Positions 1-8,816 of a stretch of 8,816 nucleotides of DNA are shown here, piece after piece. The notes beneath the pieces are model-generated. The model was not told the origin of the DNA and made no database searches. It saw nothing but the letters and a program-made list of their open reading frames with translations. The translations under genes were made by a program, and so were the position numbers. Every line of letters begins with the position of its first letter. Positions within the stretch are counted from its first letter, which is position 1. This stretch comes from an uncultured Desulfobacterium sp. (GTDB taxonomy: Bacteria; Desulfobacterota; Desulfobacteria; Desulfobacterales; Desulfobacteraceae): contig CAKZLA010000537.1 of NCBI GenBank assembly GCA_937124525.1, positions 1-8,816 on the forward strand. Direction: 5' to 3'.

Positions 1-1382
1 TTGTGAGTCCGGTAAACGAGAAAAGCAGACCAGGGATGATTGTAAAACCAGTCGTCACAGCCCCACACCAGAAGATCCCATGATCTGGTATTTTTCTCTG
101 CGTTGGTGGTGAGTAGTTGATTGAACACGGCTTTTTCACTGGTGGTGATTTCGAAGTCAAGCTTGACGCCGACCTTTCTCAAATCGCGTGCAATTCCCTT
201 CCAGATAAACATGAACCGATCCTGGGTAAGCACTTTCAGCGTTATTCCATTCAAAATACCCTTGAGTTCGTCGCGAATATCTTTGGGGTCCTGAATTTCG
301 GAGTAGGGCCGTAGGGTTTTGACAACCTCCCGTACACCTGGAAACAGAGGGGACGCCAGTGTGGGTTTGATCATGCCTTCGCCGCGATAGGCGCGTTCCA
401 GAAGCCGGGTCTGATCAATGGCGCGACTCAGAGCGAGTCTGACTTTTTTGTTCAGCAATTTTTTATGGCCGTTGCGCAGATTCAGGTGAATGGCGATATT
501 GTTGGTCGACGGCACTGTGACAAGTTTTGCATATGGCGACGCATTGGCTCTGCATTTCATGGAGAAGGGAATGGGCATGATATCGAGCACGCCCTCCTTG
601 TCAAATACATTTTCCATGGCGATTTTGGTATCCAGTTCAGTATAAACGGTTATTTTTTCAATTTTGGGATAATTCGGGTCCCAATAGTGGGGATTGGCCA
701 CCAGCACCACCTCCGGTGTCTGTCGGTTCCCTTCTGCATATCCAGCCTTTAAAATATAGGGACCCAACCCGTAAGGGCCGGGCTCGGCCAGATTCGGGCA
801 GGTCAATTTTCCGTTCCAGCCGAACTTTTTCAGGTAGGCGGAAGCATAGAATTGAATCCAGATGGTATCGTTCAGGAACTGGCCGTATTTTTCGGTGAGA
901 TAGAACCGAACCGTGTAATCGTCTACTTTTTCCACGTGATCAAAAACCGCATTGATCTTGGTGAAAAGAAATGGTGCTTTTTTGAAGTATGCCATGTTTT
1001 CAATAACGGAATCCGCATTGAAGACCGTGTTGTCTTGAAAGAGGACGTCTTTTCTCAGGCTGAATTCATAGGTTCTCTCGTCGATCAACCGGTGCTGGGT
1101 CGCCATATCGTAATCCCACCCACGCTCGTTGTCTGCGGGGCGCAGCAATGCACAGTTGATGGCATGGGAGATATAAATGTACGGCAAACTCGGAATGAAT
1201 ACCTTGATGTGGGATCCGGGAACCGCCATGGCCCATGCCTGGCCCGCCAATGATACCAGCATGGCAACCACGACAATCGCCCATAAGTTTTTGGTGGTTG
1301 TGTACGTCACCGCTACCGCTTGGTTTTCGCCATTCACTGTTGAATCAATGGGGAGCGTTTGCTGTGTGAGTTGGGGAAACAA
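1..1382 (-). CDS. ABC transporter solute-binding protein, family 5 (SBP_bac_5, peptide/nickel type); C-terminus beyond the left edge
   Basis: The minus strand is open from a stop near 1468 to the window edge, giving 460 codons from TTG 1382. Typical family members have 500-600 residues, so roughly the last 100 are probably missing. Residues 33-51 (LWAIVVVAMLVSLAGQAWA) form a signal-peptide core, with likely cleavage after AWA. The mature part shows family features: the EFSLRKDVLFQDNTVFNADS stretch, a GLGPY turn followed by NPHYWD, and the LNKKVRLALSRAID segment. Family proteins capture peptides, nickel chelates or other solutes in the periplasm for an ABC permease; the ligand cannot be told here and no permease genes are visible. 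Start choice: TTG 1382 has a GGAAGGA site 8 bases upstream. GTG 1310 would give a more ordinary 27-residue signal peptide but has only a poor site, and GTG 1337 is also possible. The gene is divergent from the thiolase. Family is confident; ligand is unknown. Confidence 0.85.
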   Translation of the reverse strand, partial: MFPQLTQQTLPIDSTVNGENQAVAVTYTTTKNLWAIVVVAMLVSLAGQAWAMAVPGSHIKVFIPSLPYIYISHAINCALLRPADNERGWDYDMATQHRLIDERTYEFSLRKDVLFQDNTVFNADSVIENMAYFKKAPFLFTKINAVFDHVEKVDDYTVRFYLTEKYGQFLNDTIWIQFYASAYLKKFGWNGKLTCPNLAEPGPYGLGPYILKAGYAEGNRQTPEVVLVANPHYWDPNYPKIEKITVYTELDTKIAMENVFDKEGVLDIMPIPFSMKCRANASPYAKLVTVPSTNNIAIHLNLRNGHKKLLNKKVRLALSRAIDQTRLLERAYRGEGMIKPTLASPLFPGVREVVKTLRPYSEIQDPKDIRDELKGILNGITLKVLTQDRFMFIWKGIARDLRKVGVKLDFEITTSEKAVFNQLLTTNAEKNTRSWDLLVWGCDDWFYNHPWSAFLVYRTH

Positions 1383-1390
1383 GCTTAACT

Positions 1391-1397
1391 TCCTTCC
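1391..1397 (-). promoter_or_regulatory. Shine-Dalgarno site for the solute-binding protein
   Basis: Read on the minus strand, this is GGAAGGA, 8 bases before TTG 1382. It is the only strong site ahead of any in-frame start, which is why the TTG was preferred over GTG 1310. The extra 24 codons have no obvious function, so the call is tentative. Confidence 0.4.
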
Positions 1398-1639
1398 GGC
1401 TATATTTTCTTGTTTGCTGAATTCTCGATGTTCAAGTTTTTTATGCCGGTTTTGCGAGAAAGGGTCAGACTTGTGTTATTTTGGCGTTATCGATGAAAGC
1501 CAGTGCGAACCAAAATGCCGCCGATAATGCTCATAACACAAACCTGATACCTTTTTTCCCATATTTGTCAACATAAGAAAATTTGATCATCGAATTATAG
1601 TCTTGAGATGGCCCCTAATGTCAAGATATTATTTTTAAT

Positions 1640-1717
1640 AGTTAGGCATGACTATACATAAATGGTCATTGCTGTGGATTGTATTCCATTCCTAATTTAC
1701 CATAATATATAGTCATG
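1640..1717. repeat. Dispersed intergenic repeat, copy 1, with 10-bp terminal inverted repeats
   Basis: Positions 1640-1709 align with 7041-7109, about 52 of 70 columns identical by eye with a single 1-base gap. The best-conserved parts are CTGTGGATTGT and CCATAATATA. In this copy, CATGACTATA at 1647-1656 is the exact reverse complement of TATAGTCATG at 1708-1717. A nested AATGG/CCATT pair lies at 1661-1665 and 1686-1690, so the single strand could fold. It may be a short non-autonomous mobile element (MITE-like) or a shared regulatory element. No target-site duplication was recognised. Confidence 0.6.
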
Positions 1718-1745
1718 ACAAATTATTTGCCACCTAAAGTTGCAG

Positions 1746-1839
1746 GCGTTATTTGACCGGATATGCAAGGCACCGGACATACGGCTGTCGTCGTCCAGCG
1801 CAACTGCCCGGTAACGTAGCATATCCGGTCAAATAACGC
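1746..1839. repeat. Perfect 21-bp inverted repeat around a 52-base loop
   Basis: The left arm at 1746-1766 (beginning GCGTTATTTG) is the exact reverse complement of the right arm at 1819-1839 (ending CAAATAACGC). The loop at 1767-1818 is more GC-rich than the surrounding gap and contains a further ACCGG/CCGGT pair at 1772-1776 and 1808-1812. Just outside, CAG at 1743-1745 and CTG at 1842-1844 could extend the stem across a 2-base bulge. No T run follows on either strand, so it is not a standard intrinsic terminator. A small palindromic mobile element is most likely; function is not known. Confidence 0.75.
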
Positions 1840-1991
1840 TCCTGGAGGGTTCATTGGTTTTGAGTCTCCATGATTCAGATGAATGGCAGCCAAAGAAGAA
1901 TCTGGTGTAACCACCCTATATGATTATGATATTATTCAAAACTCAAAATCATGAATGCAACTTTCAGGTGCCACAACAACCCATTAAAAAT

Positions 1992-2020
1992 TTGGACAAT
2001 GGTATTGAAACGAAAATAAA
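1992..2020 (+). promoter_or_regulatory. Candidate sigma-70-type promoter for the thiolase
   Basis: TTGGAC at 1992-1997 and AATAAA at 2015-2020 are 17 bases apart and end 21 bases before the thiolase ATG. Both hexamers are imperfect matches to TTGACA and TATAAT and the region is AT-rich, so a chance match is quite possible. Confidence 0.22.
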
Positions 2021-2041
2021 GCAACCCGGAGGTTTTGAATT

Positions 2042-3328
2042 ATGAAAGATGTCGTTATCGTAAGTGGTGTTCGAACAGCAGTGGGATCTTTTGGAGGCGT
2101 TTTGAAACCCGTCTCTGTGGTGGACCTTGGAAGGATTGTAATGAAAAGCGTGTTAAAGAGAGCCGGTTTGAGGCCTGTGGCAGATGAATCGCTTCAAGCT
2201 GCCGGACCGGAAGCGCTGAAAGATCAGGGCATGATCAATCTTGAGAAGAGAGGCTATGACTACGATGAAAATTTAACCCCCGTGCAAATTGATGAAGTGA
2301 TCATGGGGAATGTTCTTCAGGCTGGACAGGGGCAAAATACAGCACGTCAAGCAATGATTGCAGCCGGGATTCCCCGCCATACCACTGCGTTCACCGTCAA
2401 TAAAATTTGCGGGTCGGGACTCAAGGCCATTGCACTGGCGGCGCAATCCATTAAAGCCGGAGATGCGGATGTGATTCTTGCCGGAGGCCAGGAGAGCATG
2501 AGTAATGCCCCCATGGCACTTATGAATGCCAGATGGGGCCATCGGATGGAGCTCACCGGAGTTGGTGATATCCATGATTTGATGGTTTATGACGGACTGT
2601 ATGAGATCTTTTACGGATACCACATGGGGCTTACGGCAGAGAATATTGTTGAAAAGTATGGAATCAGCCGCCAGGAACAGGATGAGTTGGCACTGCTTAG
2701 CCATACACGTGCCTTAGCCGCAGTAAATGACGGCACCTTTTCCCAGGAGATTGAGCCCATCATAATTAAATCCCGTAAAAACGATGTGATTGTGGATCGT
2801 GATGAGCGTCCCATGGAGACAAGTCTTGAAAAGTTGGCCAAACTGAGACCGGCCTTTAAAAAAGACGGGAGTGTTACTGCGGGAAACGCCTCCGGAATTA
2901 ACGATGGGGCTGCTGCCGTACTTCTCATGAGCGAAGCCAAAGCGGATGAACTGGGACTCGAAAAGCTTGCCAGGGTCAAAACCTGTACGTCGGGGGGGCT
3001 GGATCCCGCTTACATGGGACTTGGACCGGTGCCTGCCATCAACAGAGTGCTTGAAAAAACGAAAATGACCATTGGAGATATTGACCTGATTGAGCTCAAC
3101 GAAGCGTTTGCGGCCCAGGCCATCGGTTGTATGCGAGAGTTGAAGATTGATGTCGAAAGACCCAATGAGCTGGGAAGCGGTATTTCACTTGGCCACCCCA
3201 TTGGCTGTACCGGTGCCCGTCAGATGGTGACAGCCATTCATCAAATGAAGCGAAAAGATTACACCACCGGCTTAATTTCCATGTGTATCGGTGGTGGAAT
3301 GGGAATGGCCATGGTGATTGAACGCTAA
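2042..3328 (+). CDS. Thiolase, acetyl-CoA acetyltransferase type
   Basis: This enzyme joins two acetyl-CoA into acetoacetyl-CoA, or in reverse cleaves a 3-ketoacyl-CoA with free CoA, in the cytoplasm. All catalytic parts are visible: the nucleophile Cys123 in NKICGSGLKA, NEAF with Asn353, His385 in SLGHPIGCTGAR, and the acid/base Cys415 in CIGGGMG near the C-terminus. These match Cys89, Asn316, His348 and Cys378 of the Zoogloea enzyme. The protein has 428 residues against about 392 for the family; nearly all the excess is an insertion at about residues 44-80, between the first helix and VQIDEVIMGNV. ATG 2042 follows GGAGG at 2028-2032 with a 9-base spacer. It is 199 bases ahead of PFOR on the same strand, so either ketogenic or degradative (beta-oxidation-like) use fits. 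Chain-length preference cannot be decided. Confidence 0.95.
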   Translation: MKDVVIVSGVRTAVGSFGGVLKPVSVVDLGRIVMKSVLKRAGLRPVADESLQAAGPEALKDQGMINLEKRGYDYDENLTPVQIDEVIMGNVLQAGQGQNTARQAMIAAGIPRHTTAFTVNKICGSGLKAIALAAQSIKAGDADVILAGGQESMSNAPMALMNARWGHRMELTGVGDIHDLMVYDGLYEIFYGYHMGLTAENIVEKYGISRQEQDELALLSHTRALAAVNDGTFSQEIEPIIIKSRKNDVIVDRDERPMETSLEKLAKLRPAFKKDGSVTAGNASGINDGAAAVLLMSEAKADELGLEKLARVKTCTSGGLDPAYMGLGPVPAINRVLEKTKMTIGDIDLIELNEAFAAQAIGCMRELKIDVERPNELGSGISLGHPIGCTGARQMVTAIHQMKRKDYTTGLISMCIGGGMGMAMVIER

Positions 3329-3450
3329 GTGCCCATCCTATTAAATTTGTCCAATATGAACAATCATTAATAATAACTCAAGAGTCCTAAATTCTCATAA
3401 TTCATTGAAATCATTAAGGCCTATAAAATCAAGCTTTAAGGCACAGGCTC

Positions 3451-7031
<3,581 letters not shown>

Positions 7032-7040
7032 TTTTTGCAT

Positions 7041-7111
7041 AGCTAAGCCTAACTATATGAAAATAGCCATTACTGTGGATTGTCTTCATCTTCTGAATTC
7101 CATAATATAAT
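7041..7111. repeat. Dispersed intergenic repeat, copy 2 (diverged)
   Basis: This matches the copy at 1640-1709 in the same orientation, about 74% identical by eye. CTGTGGATTGT (7073-7083) and CCATAATATA (7100-7109) are unchanged. The terminal inverted repeats that are perfect in copy 1 are degraded here. It starts 9 bases after the PFOR stop codon and ends about 175 bases before the mutase start. The rest of the gap to 7284 holds no recognisable gene or terminator. Confidence 0.6.
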
Positions 7112-7271
7112 ATTAAGAAAATTAAAATTATATCGTGAGTTCATAAAGCAGAAGAAGGCCTTTAATTACGGAGCTTGCCTTTGAGATTGGCGAAGACATC
7201 CAAAAACATCGAGATTCTGTTCTATCTATTTATCTATAAGTTGGGCAAAACAACCATTTAGATCTGCAACG

Positions 7272-7278
7272 AGGAGGA
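7272..7278 (+). promoter_or_regulatory. Strong Shine-Dalgarno site that fixes the TTG start of the mutase
   Basis: AGGAGGA lies 6 bases before TTG 7285. The reading frame has no ATG until residue 89, well inside the conserved barrel, so this site decides the start. Confidence 0.85.
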
Positions 7279-7284
7279 AACATT

Positions 7285-8763
7285 TTGGAGAAAAGCAAGG
7301 AACGTGCATCAAAAGCATCGGAATGCCTTTTCAGCGAAGAGCATGTGCAGCAAATTAAGGATAATTACCAGGACTGGTTCAATAACAGCCTTCGTGACAC
7401 GGATCGCGAGACCGAGGGCAAGTATTTCACCCATTCCGGGATACCCATCAAACTGCTTTACACCCCGGCCGACGTCGAAGAGATCAACTATACAGACGAT
7501 ATCGGTTTTTCCGGACATCCGCCCTATTTGCGCGGCGTCTATCCCAACATGTATCGCGGCAGGCTCTTTACCGTACGCCAGCTGGCAGGTTTGGGCGCAC
7601 CGGAAGACTGTAACGAAAGGGTTCGCTATTTGCTTGATCATGGAGCAACGGGGATATCCATCCTCTTTGATTTGCCCACAGTCCGTGGTTACAACTCCGA
7701 TGATCCCGAAGCCGAGGGCAATGTAGGGGCCTGTGGCGCAGCAGTGGATTCCATCTGGGATATGGACGCTTTTTTTAAAGGTATCGATATGGGAACGGCC
7801 AGTACGAACATTGTTACCCATTTGCCCAGCACCAGCCTGGTGATCCCGGCCATGTACTTTGCCGTGGCCGAGCAGCGCGGAACCCCGTGGAGCAGCATTG
7901 CCGGAACCTGTCAGAACGACTTCATCATGGAGACTTGCGTGGGCAGCGCCCCGGAAATTCTTCCGCCAAAGGCTTCCTTTCGCATGCAATGCGATGTGAT
8001 CGAATGGGTTTGCAAAAATATCCCCCGATGGAATCCGGTCAGCTACAACGGCTACAATTTGCGTGAAGCCGGCACCAATGCCATAGGCGAGGTTGCCGTG
8101 GGCATTGCCAATGCGGTTGCCACTGCGGAGGAATTGATTAAAAGAGGGATGAATATTGATGATTTTGCACCCCGAATGTCCTTTTTTTGGGATCTGCACA
8201 ACGATTTTTTTGAAGAGATCGCCAAATGTCGGGCCAGCCGCAAGGTCTGGTACAAGATGATGAAAGAACGTTTCGGAGCTCAAAAAGCCAAATCCATGCT
8301 CATGCGTTTTCATGTACAGACCGCCGGGGTGACACTGGCGGCCACTGAACCGCTCAACAACGTGGCGCGTTCAACCCTCCAGGGAATGGCAGCGGTATTG
8401 GGTGGATGTCAATCCTTGCACATCGATTCCTATGATGAAGCATATTCGGCGCCCACTGAAGAAGCGGCCTTAATTTCGCTGCGGACCCAGCAAATCATTC
8501 AGGCTGAAAGTGGTGTTTGCAGTACGGTGGATCCCCTGGCCGGATCATATTATGTGGAACATCTCACCGACGAGATGACCAATCGGATATTCGGGCATAT
8601 CCGGAAAATCGAAGACATGGGTGGCCTGGTCAAAGCCGTAGAAGATGGTTGGCTGCACCGTGAAATCAGTAACTACAATTTGGAATACCAGAAGAAAATA
8701 AAACAACCAAAGTTTACAAGTCTTCAACCAATAAAGAACCAGAAATATATGTATTATTGGTGA
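7285..8763 (+). CDS. Coenzyme B12-dependent acyl-CoA mutase large subunit, atypical substrate signature
   Basis: This family rearranges acyl-CoA carbon skeletons through an adenosylcobalamin radical. The TIM-barrel substrate domain is clear: LYTPADV at the N-terminus, PPYLRGVYPNMYRGR, FDLPTVRGYNSDDP, GTCQND, the FAPRMSFFWDLHNDFFEEIA segment, RFHVQTAG, PLNNVARST, and TVDPLAGSYYVE. CoA- and substrate-contact residues Arg93, Thr96, Arg98, Ser125 and Gln210 are kept (Arg82, Thr85, Arg87, Ser114, Gln197 of Propionibacterium methylmalonyl-CoA mutase). However, Tyr89 is Leu100, Arg207 is Gly220 and His244 is Asn258, so methylmalonyl-CoA is unlikely to be the substrate. There is no B12-binding DxHxxG domain, so a separate small subunit must exist elsewhere. 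At 492 residues it ends soon after NLEYQKKIK, where large subunits usually continue for some 60 residues; its last 20 residues look unrelated to the family. Start is TTG. The family is certain; the substrate is unknown. Confidence 0.9.
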   Translation: MEKSKERASKASECLFSEEHVQQIKDNYQDWFNNSLRDTDRETEGKYFTHSGIPIKLLYTPADVEEINYTDDIGFSGHPPYLRGVYPNMYRGRLFTVRQLAGLGAPEDCNERVRYLLDHGATGISILFDLPTVRGYNSDDPEAEGNVGACGAAVDSIWDMDAFFKGIDMGTASTNIVTHLPSTSLVIPAMYFAVAEQRGTPWSSIAGTCQNDFIMETCVGSAPEILPPKASFRMQCDVIEWVCKNIPRWNPVSYNGYNLREAGTNAIGEVAVGIANAVATAEELIKRGMNIDDFAPRMSFFWDLHNDFFEEIAKCRASRKVWYKMMKERFGAQKAKSMLMRFHVQTAGVTLAATEPLNNVARSTLQGMAAVLGGCQSLHIDSYDEAYSAPTEEAALISLRTQQIIQAESGVCSTVDPLAGSYYVEHLTDEMTNRIFGHIRKIEDMGGLVKAVEDGWLHREISNYNLEYQKKIKQPKFTSLQPIKNQKYMYYW

Positions 8764-8816
8764 TGACAACAGCTCAAGAATTTGCGATGACAGAGGTTAA
8801 TCAAGCTTTCTTGGGT
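8763..8816 (+). CDS. Possible start of the next gene, cut by the right edge
   Basis: An ATG at 8763 overlaps the mutase TGA (TGATG) and opens a frame of 18 codons, MTTAQEFAMTEVNQAFLG, to the window edge. The overlap is typical of translational coupling. No strong ribosome-binding site precedes it, and the peptide is too short to recognise. It does not resemble the start of a B12-binding small subunit. The same frame is also open upstream into the mutase tail, so a frameshifted mutase C-terminus is an alternative. Confidence 0.35.
   Translation, partial: MTTAQEFAMTEVNQAFLG

Larger units (their letters stand above)
1383..2041. other. Divergent intergenic region, 659 bases
   Basis: This AT-rich gap lies between the divergent solute-binding protein and thiolase genes. 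Besides the repeat at 1640-1717, the inverted repeat at 1746-1839 and a weak promoter candidate near 1992, no gene is convincing. Both strands have only short frames without family character. Positions 1383-1639 must contain the leader and promoter of the minus-strand gene, but no clear -35/-10 pair could be picked out. No tRNA and no terminator (GC-rich hairpin followed by a T run) was seen. Confidence 0.7.

Noticed and set aside
465..1527. Several plus-strand open frames of 95-133 codons
   Set aside because: They lie opposite the solute-binding protein, whose minus-strand translation gives continuous family similarity and a signal peptide.
1746..1839. Integron attC site
   Set aside because: The ends resemble GCGTTA/TAACGC, but they point the opposite way from attC ends (which start with TAAC and finish with GTTA). 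The stem also lacks the unpaired spacer and extrahelical bases, and no integrase or cassette is present.
1746..1839. Intrinsic transcription terminator
   Set aside because: The loop is 52 bases, the stem is not GC-rich and no T run follows on either strand.
1723..1914. 63-codon minus-strand open frame in the gap
   Set aside because: Most of it is the translated inverted repeat at 1746-1839; no good ribosome-binding site and no family features.
1920..1952. Short inverted repeat ATGATT/AATCAT upstream of the thiolase as an operator
   Set aside because: Only six base pairs in AT-rich DNA; expected by chance.
7309..8313. 334-codon open frame on the minus strand inside the mutase gene
   Set aside because: It is the antisense shadow of a gene with clear family motifs along its whole length; the translation shows no recognisable domain.
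7285..8763. Calling the gene a methylmalonyl-CoA or 2-hydroxyisobutyryl-CoA mutase
   Set aside because: The residues that define these activities are not present: Leu100, Gly220 and Leu127 occupy the diagnostic positions.

Overview
The window looks like chromosomal DNA of a strictly anaerobic bacterium, most likely a sulfate reducer of the Desulfobacterota (Desulfobacteraceae-like). This is inferred from gene content: a one-polypeptide, oxygen-sensitive pyruvate:ferredoxin oxidoreductase, a degradative or ketogenic thiolase and a coenzyme-B12 acyl-CoA mutase. No ribosomal or taxonomic marker is present. Coding DNA is of moderate GC, while the gaps between genes are clearly AT-rich.

Layout. 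(1) Positions 1-1382, minus strand: a secreted or periplasmic family 5 (peptide/nickel type) ABC-transporter solute-binding protein whose C-terminus lies beyond the left edge. (2) Positions 1383-2041: a 659-base gap between divergent genes. It holds a roughly 78-bp repeat unit and a separate perfect 21-bp inverted repeat. (3) 2042-3328, plus: an acetyl-CoA acetyltransferase-type thiolase with an extra N-terminal insertion. (4) 3528-7031, plus: a complete 1167-residue pyruvate:ferredoxin oxidoreductase. (5) 7032-7284: a gap with a second, diverged copy of the repeat from region 2. (6) 7285-8763, plus: a B12-dependent acyl-CoA mutase large subunit, starting at TTG behind a strong Shine-Dalgarno site. 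(7) From 8763: a possible next gene overlapping the mutase stop codon and leaving the window after 18 codons.

The three plus-strand enzymes all act on CoA thioesters. Thiolase splits or forms acetoacetyl-type CoA esters, PFOR interconverts pyruvate and acetyl-CoA with ferredoxin, and the mutase rearranges the carbon skeleton of an acyl-CoA. The gaps of 199 and 253 bases suggest separate transcription units in one functional neighbourhood rather than a tight operon.

The most interesting object is the mutase. Its barrel is clearly that of the methylmalonyl-CoA mutase family, but the specificity residues match none of the classic subgroups. It has Leu100 where methylmalonyl-CoA mutase has Tyr89, Gly220 where it has Arg207, Asn258 where it has the conserved His244, and a remodelled strand where the family usually has SMTMNG or SMTISG. 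It also lacks the usual C-terminal segment of large subunits. It should not be labelled methylmalonyl-CoA mutase. A mutase for a larger or differently shaped acyl-CoA is the best reading, for example in anaerobic hydrocarbon or branched-acid breakdown, but the substrate cannot be read from the window.
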